In this document: piece by piece, positions 34,336 through 45,844 of the stretch
How positions within the stretch are numbered: position 1 is the stretch's first letter
Layout: every line of letters begins with the position of its first letter
Source: Sialis fuliginosa
Lineage: Eukaryota; Arthropoda; Insecta; Megaloptera; Sialidae
NCBI GenBank assembly: GCA_961205875.1
Contig: OY540810.1
Coordinates: 10,540,001-10,604,000 of the forward strand
Direction: 5' to 3'
DNA length: 64,000 nucleotides
Notes under the pieces: generated by a model
What the model was told of the DNA's origin: nothing
The model's database searches: none
Seen by the model: the letters and a program-made list of their open reading frames with translations, nothing else
Program-made: the position numbers and the translations under genes

Positions 34336-35356
34336 TTTTTTAATTTTTTTCAAATACTTTGGTTAATTGACAACCATAAACCCGTGTCTGATTTTTGAAA
34401 AAGATATGTTAAAGAGGAGAAAATAAACAAAATACGTTTACATATAATGCGCTTTAAGCATTTACTAAATTAATTGCAAATGTCGTAACTATGGATACAT
34501 TATATTTTATTGATTATTTAAAAAAAATTTAAATGTCAGTGGCCATTTAAAATTTTGAAGTGAACAATAAAATATAACAAAAAAGAAATATAAAGAACAT
34601 AACGAATGAAAAAATATGCACAACTCTAATGTAATATATAATTAAAATTTTCATAAATAAATTTGACAAAAAAATTGAAGACAAACAATTACAGCATTCG
34701 GACACAATTCGACCAACATTCGGCGATAGATATGTGTTCCCGGTACAAATAAAAATTAAGTATATAATGACATTTTTTTAATCTTAAGTCATTGAATTAT
34801 CAATATTTTTACTTTCATAGGTATAGGTATTTTATTATATTTATTTGTAATCATAAATATCAGAAGAATTTATATAATTTCAAATTAACATTGTAATTTT
34901 AAATGATATTATTTTAATTGTTGTTTGAAACTGTATATCTGTCATCTTTACCCAATGTACTAACCTAAAATGTACATTTACAAAATTAAAACAAGATGTT
35001 GATTTATTGCAAATTGTTACGAAAGCTTCATTCAATTGACAAGACCTATATTTGATTGTAATTAATTAATTAATTGTACAAAGGGTGTACGAGTATCTAC
35101 AAGAGCTAATAATGTATTTATATAGACACATTGATGAATTTTTGAAAGACACGAGCAGAAAAACCAAAAATGAAATTATTTTTAATATTCATAAAATGTT
35201 CAAATCATGTAAGTACATGATGTAATACAATACATGTACCAGAAGTCATAAAATAATTTTTTGTCGTTGTCATATCAGAAACAAATGTCATAATATGTAT
35301 TTAGTATGCAATATATTTTCATACGACAAGAGTTGAAAACGCATCGTAAACAAATA
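34336..35356. other. Long AT-rich stretch, nothing seen
   Basis: No supported feature was recognised. Confidence 0.45.
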
Positions 35357-35358
35357 TA

Positions 35359-35647
35359 CAGGTAATCCTCGACTTATAATTGTCTTTGTCTCTTTCTTAC
35401 ATGCACATATTACATAAATGAAACAAACAGTTCCGGGAATTTCCCAAAAATGTAATTTATTATTATTTATGTAGATATTTTTGGGAACCCGCAACTGTTT
35501 GTTATGTATAGAAAATGCGATTCGCTTCACATCAAGGAAAACGTCCAAAGCAAAAATATGTACATATTGTACGTGTTAACTTACAACTTATTCTATTTAC
35601 GATCGATGTTTAGAAACCTATCTCGGTTGTAAGTCGAGGAATACCTG
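35359..35647. mobile_element. Tigger/pogo-like MITE, 289 bp
   Basis: Ends CAGGTAATCCTCGACTTATA and TAAGTCGAGGAATACCTG are inverted and flanked by TA (35357-35358, 35648-35649). The TCCTCGACTTA core is typical of Tigger-type ends. The minus-strand frame 35288-35548 crosses the left border and is rejected. Confidence 0.8.
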
Positions 35648-35828
35648 TACTACGATATATAACGTATGTCTTATCAGTTTAAGCGTAAAAAATATCAAAG
35701 TTAATATTCAATGTTTTTAAATGCTGCGAGAAGTTCAAACATGCTTGACTGATTTAAATTTACTTTTTTCCTTATTTTATATATTACTTACAAAATAACC
35801 AAGACGTTCCATTAAAATTTCAGGATTT

Positions 35829-35871
35829 GTGAAGTGTTCTGTCGTAGGAAAAGTTTAGGAAGCACTGTTCT
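35829..35871 (-). mobile_element. hAT-like element end
   Basis: Read on the minus strand it is CAGTGCTTCCTAAACTTTTC followed by CTACGACAGAACACTTC, the style of the element at 24098. The other end was not found. Confidence 0.4.
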
Positions 35872-36640
35872 ACATCATACTTCAATATCAACCAAATTGA
35901 GTTATTGAGGGTAAAAAATATATTGAAAAAACCTCATAGAGAAACCATATTTAGTTTGTGCAATAAAGTTTTAACAGGTACGATTTTTCTAAAATATCTT
36001 AAAATTAATAAAATTAAAATTGATAAAAACCCAGCTCTAATGAATAAATAAGAAAGCACTCCGTCACAGCACTATATTATTCCGTCGCGGGAAAGTACCT
36101 ACCATATAGGCCAGTCAGGATCCACTCAGGGCTAGCTACGTCACTGGTTACGATACTATATTATTGTTGGTTACGATATTTCATAAAACAGATATCGGTG
36201 CTTAGAATGCATTGTCTGGAGGAATACGATAAAAGTTTTAACAGATTTTTTAGCGGAAAAGAGAATTTTGTCGCTTATATATGAGATTTTTAGAATCGAT
36301 AACTCAATTTCGCAAAAAGTGTATCTTACGATACTTTGCCTTGGAGGGGACGATATAGAAATAATTTAACCAGGTATGTTATAATTTAGGTATATAAAAA
36401 CATAGTACCTAGCCATGGAATACGGAATTTTATAATTTACGGTTTCAATATTTTATTTTATTAATTTAGGTTACTATGATTATGTCTCTTTAAAATATTT
36501 TGTCGAACAATTAAATGATTTTTGACACATATTAACAATTAAATATTTTGAAATGCCTATATTGATTGAAAATTTAAATATGAAGAAACATTTCACTTCT
36601 ATGAAAGGTAAAATATCGAAATTAATTATTAGGTTTGGTG
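35872..36640. other. Gene-free stretch
   Basis: No gene or clear repeat was recognised. Confidence 0.4.
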
Positions 36641-36644
36641 TAAA

Positions 36645-36722
36645 TTTTTCGAAACACAATTTTTCGAATCACAATTTTTCAAATCAAAATTCTTCGAATG
36701 AACAATTTTTCGAAAAATTTAA
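36645..36722. repeat. Short tandem repeat, unit about 15 bp
   Basis: Five imperfect units of the type TTTTTCGAATCACAA lie in tandem. The frame 36553-36747 reads them as NFSNH-like repeats, which is a by-product of the 15-bp period and not evidence of a gene. Confidence 0.75.
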
Positions 36723-36796
36723 GTTTTATTGTTCAAATTTTAATTAGTTAATAAAATATTAAGTAAAGTAATATTTGGACATTTTACGATATCCAT

Positions 36797-37745
36797 ACTA
36801 ATATTATAAATGCGAAAGTGTGTTTGTCTGTCTGTTTTCTGTTTGTTACCTTTTCACGGCTAAACCGCTTTACCGATTTTGATGAAATTTGGCAGTGAGA
36901 TAGCTTGCATCCCGAGGACGGACATAGGCTATTTCGTATCTTAAAAATTCAACCCCTAAGAAATTGCAAGGGGGTAGAAATTTTTAAATTTTTTTTAGTA
37001 ATTATTATTTTACCCCCCGATACATATGAAGGGTTGTAAGTGGTTTTATTCGATCCGGCGGGAAAAATACCACGGGGGCGTAGGTTTTAGGGGGCAAAAC
37101 AACCCTCTATCTCGCATAGGAGCCGAGATATTTACGATTTTGTATAATGAAAGAAAACTAAAAATAAGAAAAATTTAATATTTTACCCCCTGTCACATAT
37201 GAAGAGTTGTAATTGATTACATTCGATCTGGCGGGCAAAAATACTACGGAAGAGGGATTATTAGGGGGACAAAACAACCCCTTATCTTACATAGGAGTCG
37301 CGACTTATATTATAAATGCGAAAGTGTATCTCTCAGTCTGTCTATTTGTTACCTGTTCACGACTAAACTGCTTTACCGATTTTGATGAAATTTGGCAGTG
37401 AGATGGCTTACATCCCAAGGACGGATTAAGGCTATTTCATATCTCGAAAATTCAACCCCTAAGGAATTGCAAGGGGGAGGAAAATTTTAATTTTTTTTTA
37501 GTAATTAATATTTTACCCGTTACATATGAAGGGTTGTAAGTGGTTTTATTCGATCCAGCGGGAAAAATACCACGGGGGTGGGGGTTTTAGGGCGGAAAAA
37601 CCCCTCTATCTCGCATAGGAGCCGACACATTTACGATTTTGTATAATTAAAGAAAACTAAAAATAAGATAAATTTAATATTTTACCCCCTGTCACATATG
37701 AAGGGTTTCGAAATCCACGCGAGCGAAGTCGCGGGTAGCAGCTAG
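36797..37745 (+). mobile_element. Helitron-like repeat with internal tandem duplication
   Basis: Two units start with ATATTATAAATGCGAAAGTG at 36801 and about 37306. Each continues with CACGGCTAAAC or CACGACTAAAC, a CAACCCCTAAG block and ACCACGGGGG-type blocks. The final end is GAGCGAAGTCGCGGGTAGC followed by CTAG at 37742-37745; only the second unit has it. Internal segments such as TTTTACCCCCTGTCACATAT repeat within each unit. The frame 37213-37401 spans the junction and is not a gene. Confidence 0.65.
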
Positions 37746-37749
37746 TATT

Positions 37750-38391
37750 AGTATACATGGAAGATAGAAACTGTTTGAATTTCTATTAGCAACCGAGTGA
37801 TTTTAGATGTTCTTTTTAGTTTTCTGTGCATGATCAAATAAGAAAACTAAATTGTAAAATAAATACTCATCGAGACTATTTAGGAAAAAGGAAAGAAGAA
37901 TCAAATGTTTCACACCAATGTAAAAATCATTACAGAATCTAACACAAACGGGCATATTGGGGTTACTACTAAAGAAGAAAAAGGGTCAGCTGAGGGAAAC
38001 AGGGAATAGCAACAAAAATGTCCGAATTCAACTTTTTTTTATTTGTTTCGATGTTGTATTAAATGTTAGATAAAATAAATCTTTCAATTCTATAAAGTTT
38101 TTTCTATCAGTTTTATTGTCTTTGTTTTTTGTGTTGATAAGAATTTTGCTATAGGTTAGGTAATAAATATAGTTTTAATATTTTTGTCGATATTATCGAA
38201 ATTTTTCGATAGTTAATACCATCTATATCAGAAGTGTTGATTTTTAAAACACTTTTAAAGGCTAACAATTTTAAAATGCTAATTAATCATTTTCAATTTT
38301 AATATTGGATGCAATAATCAATAATGAATTTAATGGCCATTAATGAAAATAAAATTTCCTTTCGTTGTTGTTACGATTGATACCTTATACA
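37750..38391. other. Gene-free AT-rich stretch
   Basis: No supported feature was recognised. Confidence 0.4.
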
Positions 38392-38927
38392 GGATGGTCC
38401 GGTTTGGAATACAGATATTTTAAGAGCTAATTCCTTGGCTCATTGTGAGTAAAAATTTGTATGGGAAGAGGGAGTTTATCTTCAACACCATAATATTTTT
38501 CTCTATTGTCCCATCGAAATTTCAAAATCCGTTATCGGAAAAAATAAATAAATATATTATCAATATCTATATGACTGTAGCTATGGTTGTGCGTAGCCAT
38601 TTTATTTTATTTTATTATCTCACTTTTTTGTATCTTTTTTTATTCAAGCGGTCTTAAAAAACAGTAATTATCAAAATTTCTAAAATCGGCTACGCGTAGA
38701 CTATGATTACGAAAATTAAAATTAATCGGCCCATTAGTCTTTGAGGAATCGCTGGGATAAGGTCGAAAAAAGTCGTTTAAAATTTCTGAGGGCCATAACC
38801 GGCCGCGCTACTTGCTCTCATGAAAACTGTAAACTCAGGCAATTTTCTGAATATAAAATTAATTTTTTTTATATATTTTTGAATATGTATAGGTACTTTA
38901 AAAAATGCATAAAAAATCGAAAAATAT
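38392..38927 (+). repeat. Dispersed repeat starting with ACAGGATGGTCCGG
   Basis: The first bases are shared with 21338. A GGCTACGCGTAGACTATG and a GGCCATAACCGGCCGCGC block follow. Frames 38445-38657 and 38741-38971 lie in it and show no domain. The right border is uncertain. Confidence 0.35.
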
Positions 38928-39040
38928 CGTCTCGGTTAAATTTCAGACGATCTCGTCTCATCCGAACTTAAGGTACTCTCGTTTTGGTCACGATCTTGTT
39001 TCGAGACCGAGAAAAATCTTGTCTTGTCGTGCAGCTCTAA
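38928..39040. repeat. GTCTCG-rich repeat with GTGCAGCTCT end, copy 1
   Basis: Alternating CTCGTCTCATCC and CGAGACCGAG motifs end in TCGTGCAGCTCTAAC. Related ends lie at 46925-46975, 50348-50392 (GTGTGCAGCCCTTG) and 61105-61272 (GTACAACCCTGG). Reversed, the ends read CAGGGTTGTACGCCGAG, consistent with a hAT-like terminal repeat, though no target duplication was resolved. Confidence 0.45.
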
Positions 39041-39826
39041 CAAAAATAAAACAATGATTACGTCGTCCTTCGGTTACGGCAAAACCTTCGATGTTATTTC
39101 GAACGAAACCAAAACCGAATGTATAGTCGGACACCAATTATATATTATTTCTTAAAATGTCATCGCTATATACATATTAAATATGTAAAAAATAAACAAA
39201 ATTAAAATTAAATTAAATAATTATTCTTAAATTCTATATACTTCATAGATATATACAACTGTATCCTTTGAATCAAAATTACTTTGATCCTTAAACTTTA
39301 AACTAGTCAAACATTTGTTTGGCTTTCACATACATATCGTTTGAAGGCTACAAAATTAAAAGTACTGTATAATTTTGGCCTGTTTAAAAAATGTAATAAA
39401 GTTTTTAACTCAGAGCGTCACAAACAAGACATAGGGAGTTGTGTGAAAAGGGTTCACTACAGAATCCTACATGGGTCGACTTTCTTTCGCTAGAATTGCT
39501 GTTCCTAGTTTTCTATGTTTCTAAATTGGCCATCGTTATTGGATTTCCTTTTCAACGCCGTTCGTCTTTTTGCCAACAAGAAACCTTCACAATGACATAG
39601 CCTATTGAAATATGAAGAAGAATTAAAGAGTAACGAACATTTGCTACTAAATTAACTAAGAAAATGGCTATGACAATACGACAAATTTATTATTACGTTT
39701 TAAAATATTCACTTTAGTTTATGTTTGATTTTATAATTGAATTGTTGTGAAAAGAACAAAGAAAAGTCTCAGAATTTCAAATTTATTGATTTTCTTTAAT
39801 AAAAATATGACGACTCTACTAGGGAA
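39041..39826. other. Gene-free stretch
   Basis: A CCTTCGGTTACGG and CCTTCGATG segment near 39070-39100 echoes the interior of the hAT-like element at 32875. Nothing else was recognised. Confidence 0.35.
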
Positions 39827-40012
39827 ATGAAGTTGTTGAATATAGATTTTATCATAGTTCCTCAGAGTGTACCAGTCCTGATTGTCCCAAGAGAAATCCC
39901 TTCCTCTTTAGTAATCTATATAGCTGTTGATTGTAGTAATCCTATTTTAACCAACCATGTTTCTACTTCCGTGGGTCACAGCTCTGATTACTCCAGAAAG
40001 AAATACATTTAG
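39827..40012 (+). pseudogene. Possible non-LTR retrotransposon endonuclease remnant
   Basis: The frame contains VPREIPSSLVIYIAVDCSNP followed by a Ser/Tyr-rich segment. It loosely recalls the R-lP..ls...i.vvY.pp strand of apurinic-type endonucleases in non-LTR elements. Catalytic Asn, Asp and His motifs are absent and the frame ends at 40012, just before a mariner-type end (TACAGGGTGATAC). The match is weak and could be chance. Confidence 0.18.
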
Positions 40013-40016
40013 TATA

Positions 40017-40364
40017 TACAGGGTGATACATTTTTATAGCAAAGTTCTATTCAAAAACATTCCAGACGAAAGTTGTACGGCTTAAAGAGGGAAATCGATA
40101 TACTGTGATTAATTTTTCTTTAGGTGGCTGTTTCAAGGTCATTTGAAAGTCACTATTTTTTTTAAATAGGAACTATATTTTTAATGCAGATTCTTATACT
40201 ACATTGTTGAATTTTGACAAATCCTTTCTTTATGGATGCTTACATCATAAAAGGAAATTTTACGTTTTTATTTTTTATGTGTTGATGAGTCAGTCACTCA
40301 GAAAATTTATTTCTTTATAAATTCACTGGGATATTCATTAAAAAAAAATTTCTTAAGATGCACC
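40017..40364. repeat. Mariner-type end TACAGGGTGATAC and following sequence
   Basis: TACAGGGTGATACATTT is a common form of insect mariner-type repeat ends. A blocked relative with GTCATTTGAAAGTCAC and AGGAACTATA lies near 48930-49000. No second end was found. Confidence 0.35.
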
Positions 40365-40840
40365 TGAATATTTTTTTGGTATATTTTTAATTTTTTGGCA
40401 ATTTCAATCTAAATCTAAAATTCAAACGTCAAAATGACATTTAATATGTCAAAGTAAACATCAATTTAAAAAAACAAAAAACGATTTTTAAAACAAATTG
40501 AGATAAATCTTGAGAAAAATTTTACAACAAACGTTGTAGATCTAAGTATATTGTAGGGAAAAAAACAATCGTTCGTGAGATATCTTGAAAAAATAAATAT
40601 TTTGGGACGTCACCTCTCCCCCTTACACACGATTTTGTTGATTTTAAAATGGGACCGTCCGTAAGCCAAACCCAACTATCCAACCAAGTTTCATTAATAT
40701 CGGTTCAGTGGTTCATTACTTATGCGTGTGACAAGGATTCAGGGGATAGACACAGACGGACGGACAGACAGACAGACCTGAAACGGAAAGATCAATTTAA
40801 AATTTTTAAATCGGAGAACAATTTTTTTGTCTCATTCTAA
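40365..40840 (-). repeat. Dispersed repeat B, copy 3
   Basis: This copy is inverted relative to 16195-16850 and preserves TCACACGCATAA (as TTATGCGTGTGACAAGG on the plus strand), the ACAGACAGAC run and the AGATATCTTG block. The frame at 40649-40840 translates these blocks. Confidence 0.65.
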
Positions 40841-40844
40841 AACA

Positions 40845-41740
40845 ATCATACGGCTTCTCGTATCTTCGATATTGTGAGGAAGCAAAATTTGGTTTTCAGA
40901 TTTTATTAGAAAATGTAAATTATTACTAGATATTGGGAAAATATTTTTTCAACTATTGCGTAAAAATACTTTTTTTGTAATTTTTATTACATATCTCTAC
41001 CGTTTTCAGAAAACTGGTTTGATTGAACACAATTTGAAATCAACTATTTGCAACTACCTTTCCAACTATTTTAAAACTATTTGCGACACTTTTTACTGCT
41101 GCGTTTTTATTAATTATTATTAAATCGTTAAAAAAACTATTTACCAACTATTTTCCAAAAAAAAATCAACTAGTAACTATTTCATTGAAAATAACTATTT
41201 TTCCAATCTCTACTTATTACCCTTACAAACGCTATATTACTTTTTTGAATAAATATAAATCTAAAGAAATTATATAATATAATTAGTGAATAACTATGTT
41301 CATATATATAATATATCTTCATTATTGGTTGAATATAAGAACATAGTTTACAGTATGGCATGGGACAACGTTGCTTCAAAACGTTAAATTATAAAGATAA
41401 CAAACCTTGCAAATTTTACAAATTGAAAATGTATATCTGACTGCAATTGTAAAATTTGAGTTATTATTAATGAATTCGCTTGGTACAAAAATGAGCAAAA
41501 ATTACAGTTTCCTATACTATTGATTGGCATGATTACAAATTTTTCATTCATTTTGAAATCTACCTTTTTTCGAGAACATAATTTTTAAATACACGTCACT
41601 GGAAAGATAATCAGAATATTATTTAATAATCATTTATACGGTACGAAAAAACCTCGACTTTATCGAGTTATACATTTACCTAATTCACAAAAACAGAACC
41701 AGATAACGGTCTTAATTCAATCCTGCAGAACCTTCCCTAT
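40845..41740. other. Gene-free stretch with AACTATTT motifs
   Basis: Near 40950-41215 the words CAACTATT and AACTATTT recur many times, ending in TTTTCCAATCTCTAC. A relative of that end is at 47015-47043 (TTTGAAATCTCTAC). This may be a decayed hAT-type element. The minus-strand frame 41182-41379 has no domain. Confidence 0.35.
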
Positions 41741-41744
41741 TTAA

Positions 41745-41980
41745 AAAATGTCTGGACCATTTCCCGTAATACCGCCCGTCTGTCCGCACCTCCCTACACC
41801 CCCTTGCAATCTCCGCGTTTATACATTACTCGAGTCTACTTTCTTTCTCTTGTTCACGCACTATCCCAGTCTTTCCGATGTGATTTTTACCATATTGTTC
41901 TTACAATTAATTTCAGAAAGATGGTGCAGAATGTTTTAGACAGCCCTCCACAGTATTATGTTTTATTGTTTATTTTAGGG
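41745..41980. other. GC-richer unique sequence upstream of a candidate exon
   Basis: CGTAATACCGCCCGTCTGTC and CCTACACCCCCTTGC stand out from the background. Frames 41748-41939 and 41804-42016 overlap in different phases. An acceptor-like TTACAATTAATTTCAG ends at 41919. Confidence 0.3.
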
Positions 41981-42071
41981 CCACGTTTATGGGGGCCGGT
42001 CGGCCCAGAACTTTAAAAGGAATAATCATCTAGATGATTTATTTTTAAGATTCGCTCTGGTAGGATTTTAG
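41981..42071 (+). CDS. Candidate terminal exon (hypothetical)
   Basis: A pyrimidine-rich tract TTTTATTGTTTATTTTAG ends at 41980 and would open a frame GHVYGGRSAQNFKRNN continuing to a stop near 42071. An alternative phase, open from further upstream, gives GPRLWGPVGPEL with a stop at 42014-42016. The GC-rich start of this segment is unusual for the window and an AATAAA-type signal follows near 42167. I do not recognise either product, and both readings may be chance. Confidence 0.2.
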
Positions 42072-42079
42072 AGAAGTAG

Positions 42080-42768
42080 ATGATAATGTGGTATATGTGT
42101 GTGTTTTGTGAAAGCATTTTCGTATTTTTTATTCTTTACAAAGTTGAACCTTTTATAAGTTATAAATAAATATCGTACATATGTGTGTGGGATTTGTAAA
42201 TACTGGTACAATCCTGAAATAATTGTAAATATTGGAATTGTTTTGTTGAAAAACTGCTTTTGTAAATATGAAATATTCTTTATATTATACGAGTATAAGT
42301 TTTGATGTACATTATACCTGAATACTTTATGATATAAATAGCTTACTTTATATGTTTTTCACTCCAGACGTATTATAGCATTAATGTTATCATCACTTTA
42401 TAATCATATATATATAGTTTTGAAGTGAAACTTCTTTAGCGAGAATAGTGAATTGGAATGATCTCGACAGATTTTAAAGATAAAACGCTAAGTAGAGATA
42501 TATAAGAGAAAGATGCCGAATATAGGAGTCACATTACGTCGATTATGCGTGTGAGAGAGAGATGAGTAAATGTATAAGAGAAACATGGATGAATAGCGTA
42601 TGCATACAAGTCAGTTTACATTAGTGTTGGGCTACGTGGTTTATATATATACGGTTTTTGTGTTAAAATAATACGTTAATAATCGTTTATTTATTTAATT
42701 CATATGGTTAATGAAAACAAAATAAGTTTCACTTCAACAGTGCGTTTATATTATACTTTTTTTCTCTT
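42080..42768. other. AT-rich sequence, nothing seen
   Basis: No supported feature was recognised. The frame 42704-42931 starts in this stretch and runs into the MITE below. Confidence 0.4.
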
Positions 42769-42771
42769 GTA

Positions 42772-43060
42772 CAGTCAGTTTTCGACTTACAACTACCTAG
42801 ACTTACGATCATTCGGACTTATGACGGTGAGTAAAATAGTAAAAGAAAACAGTTATTATAAATATATTAATAATATTATGTATACAATTATTTACTTATA
42901 CATATCTATGTATCATATAGTTAACAATTAGTAATCGGAAATAAAAACTATTAACGTACTACACACCTTTTATGTCTATTATTTAAAAAAATGTATGAAA
43001 TTCGACATACGACCATTTTGACTTACATCCAAGGTGGCGGAACGGAACCCAGTCGAGAAC
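42772..43060. mobile_element. Tigger/pogo-like MITE, right end worn
   Basis: The left end CAGTCAGTTTTCGACTTACA follows TA at 42770-42771. The right part has GACTTACATCC, GGCGGAACGGAACC and AGTCGAGAACTATA, an eroded inverse of the left end. The style is that of Tigger elements. No transposase coding remains. Confidence 0.65.
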
Positions 43061-43488
43061 TATATTTTGATTTGGCTGCGGACTTCCATTAATTTCTCAT
43101 AATGTACTCTTGCATTTACCCCCCCCCCCCCGAAAAAAACCTCCTATTTTGTAATTTAATGGTCTATTTTTAATATGCCTACCTTGTATTTTGTGTGTGA
43201 GGACTGAAATAAAAATGCTAACATTAAAATAAAACTTTAACCAATGAGTTCTTAAATATACGTACTTCGCAATTCTGAATATTGAAATTTCACGAAAATT
43301 GTAAATACGGAAAATTAATGATTAATTTTTGTGATCAAAAAATAAAAGCGGCAATAAGCAAACCCATGAACGTCAAAAGGTTATTATACTGTGACCCTCC
43401 ACATCAAAATATATCTATACTTACCTAATTCAACCTATTATTGAATATTGGCTTGTATTTAATTACCCTTTTTTTAAAATCATTTCAC
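43061..43488. other. Gene-free stretch with C run
   Basis: A run of C occurs near 43120-43131. No gene was seen. Confidence 0.4.
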
Positions 43489-43489
43489 T

Positions 43490-43904
43490 GAAAATTTGAT
43501 AATATGCACTTTGTATACTCGAACATTTATTTATACTTTGCACTGTATGATACCAATGATGTTCTGATATTTTTAATGTGATTTTTTAATGATTTTTGTG
43601 ATTTTTGTGATATTTTAACGATTAAAATATAGAAAATCACAAAAATCATTCGTATTGGTTAGGTTAAAATTTAACCTAATCAATACGTGATTTTAGACAA
43701 TTGTGACGTTATACCGGCATTTTCTTCAAAACGATTAAATATTTGCCTTATAATTAATTACTTAAATATTTTTTCGAAAAACATTTTTTTTAAAACATAT
43801 TGGTTTTATTAATTTTTATTTAATTTAAAACAATACGAGTTAAAAAGTGCAAAGTATTAAAATTTATGTTCGAGTGTACAAAGTGCATACTATCAAATTT
43901 TTGT
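43490..43904. repeat. Foldback element, about 414 bp, with inner palindromes
   Basis: AAAATTTGATAATATGCACT followed by TTGTATACTCGAACATTT is inverted at 43855-43903. Inside, ATTTTTGTGATTTT pairs with AAAATCACAAAAAT, and CGTATTGGTTAGGTTAAA (43651 onward) pairs with its complement up to about 43688. The whole element can fold into nested hairpins. No TSD was resolved. Confidence 0.7.
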
Positions 43905-44300
43905 GGAATTATGTACAACTCTGAAATATTATCAGCAACACACAACTGATCAAAGCCAAATCAAAAACAAAAAACACATGTTTTAAATCCCACCTGTGCA
44001 AGAAACTCTCGACTTTGACAAGAGCGCTCCGGACGGTGTGTTACAATTAACATGGCGTTATATTCATTATGATAACAACATGTGTGGCTGTCTGCCTCTA
44101 TGTATGGATGTGTATACCTATTTACGTTTGCTACTATTTATGTACATACATATCATACATACGATTGATTAACTAATTATCGGATAAACATTTTGTTTAG
44201 TGGCGACTATGGTCCAATGCGGTTTGTTACACATAATGTTGCATAATGCACTAATTATTATTATTATTATAGATATAATTTAAAACTCACAGTATTGATA
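43905..44300. other. Unique sequence upstream of the Penelope remnant
   Basis: A GC-richer patch near 43990-44050 (ACTTTGACAAGAGCGCTCCG) is not repeated. An ATT trinucleotide run lies near 44258-44270. No gene was seen. Confidence 0.35.
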
Positions 44301-44301
44301 A

Positions 44302-44703
44302 ATTGTTTTGTCCAAAATGTTTAAAAAATTTGACTTTGAATTGGTTTATTCGAATAATAACAATATTAAAACTCTCCTAGGTAACCCCAAAGATAAAACA
44401 GAATTAAATACAAAATCGGGTATTTATAAAATAAACTGCTTTAATTGCGACAAAAGTTACATAGGACAAACTAGGAGATAAACATTAGATTTAAAGACAC
44501 ATTTTAATCACACAACAGATATAAGTAATTTAAAACTAATTAAAACATACAGTAATAATTATAATCAATTGGACGCAGCTTACAAATCTTGAGGGATAAA
44601 AACTAAGATTTTTAATAGTGGTACCGGACCTATCCCAGCTTCAGTCCTTCTAGATCTTGCAGTTGATTGGTCAGAATCATTGAAGCGAGATAAGCCCTTT
44701 TAA
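44302..44703 (+). pseudogene. Penelope-like element GIY-YIG endonuclease remnant
   Basis: The frame reads through GIYKINCFNCDKSYIGQT, the GIY and YIG motifs with the Cys pair that characterise the C-terminal endonuclease domain of Penelope-like retroelements. It begins after a stop at 44299-44301 and ends at 44701-44703. Two internal stops break it: TAA at 44479-44481, directly after the conserved Arg-Arg, and TGA at 44590-44592. Upstream Asn-rich sequence with LLGNPKDK corresponds to the linker between reverse transcriptase and endonuclease, but the transcriptase is missing. The final segment LLDLAVDWSESLKRDKPF is the C-terminus. The copy is dead. Confidence 0.8.
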
Positions 44704-45261
44704 TATAAATATTAGGTTTGACCATTATATAAAACTATCAGATTGGACCCGCTGTTATATCCAAGAATAAAAAATCTAAATTATAGAAAACATGGTAGTC
44801 TCAGTTTCTTATCTCTTTTTTAGTTGAATTATTTTAATGATTTTTAAATATTATGTACAAAATGTTGTAGTATTTTGATGTTAAATCGTAGGTTTTCATT
44901 AAATATTAATAGTTAGAACCTTCTCTGAGAAATTATGTAACTATTGAAGAAAACCGCATTAAAATTCAGTAGTTTTCCAGTTTATAATTATATATATAAT
45001 TAAACAAAACACTTACTGCAAAATTACATTTATTATTATATCTTTCATAATCTGGAAGATACATATATCTAATTAACCAACCAAATAAATGTAAAAAAAT
45101 CTTAAATGTTTATTTCTTTGTACGCATTAAAAACGTATCTCAACAATGTTCAATTAAATATTTTGCTTCATCGCTATATCCAAAAAAATAAGGGAAGCAA
45201 TAATTTTTCAAAGAGAGAAATATGTTCTGTTTTCTAGATTTTCACTTGATTTTTTTCCGTT
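44704..45261. other. Sequence downstream of the Penelope remnant
   Basis: Possibly the untranslated tail of the element at first, then AT-rich DNA. No terminal repeat of the 2985-3380 type was found here. Confidence 0.35.
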
Positions 45262-45840
45262 TCAGATCAAGACGGACACTTTTTTCCGTGTCTGTCTGTC
45301 TGTCCCCTTAATTATTATCTCATGCATTACTTATGAACGACTTAGTTAACCGATATTAATGAAACTGAGTTGGTTAATTGGGTTTGGTTAGTAGATGGTC
45401 CCATATAAAAATCATCAAAATCATGTATTAGGGTGAGGTAGTATCTCAAAACTGTTATTTTTTTAAAATATCTCAAAAACGACACATGTAACGTAAAAAT
45501 GTTAAAGAAACTTTTTTGTATAGCATTAATTTTTTTATAAAAAAAGTTCAATACAATTTTTGTAGAAAAATATTCCATTGCGACGATATACCTCATTTTG
45601 CTTCCTAAAATTCAAAACATCAATATGAAATGTCCGTTTGACGAAAGAATAGCTTAGATTTAGACTAAATTGTTCAAAAAACAAAAAATATCAGGAGCGT
45701 ATTAAGAAATTTTTATTAATATTATTAAATAGTATAATTAAATATTTAATCAATCAGTTCATTTGAATTCTTTATCGGTTATTATTAAAAATTGTTCGAT
45801 AATTAACCTTTGGTAAATTTAACACTACATGTTTTTTAAA
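45262..45840 (+). repeat. Dispersed repeat B, copy 4
   Basis: CGTGTCTGTCTGTCTGTCCC, TATCTCAAAAACGACACATG and the tail TAATTAACCTTTGGTAAATT match copy 1. The minus-strand frame 45342-45596 lies in it and is not a gene. Confidence 0.65.
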
Positions 45841-45844
45841 AAGA

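Noticed and set aside
36553-36747. Repetitive NFSNHNFSNQ protein
   Set aside because: A 15-bp tandem repeat keeps one frame open by its length; there is no start context or domain.
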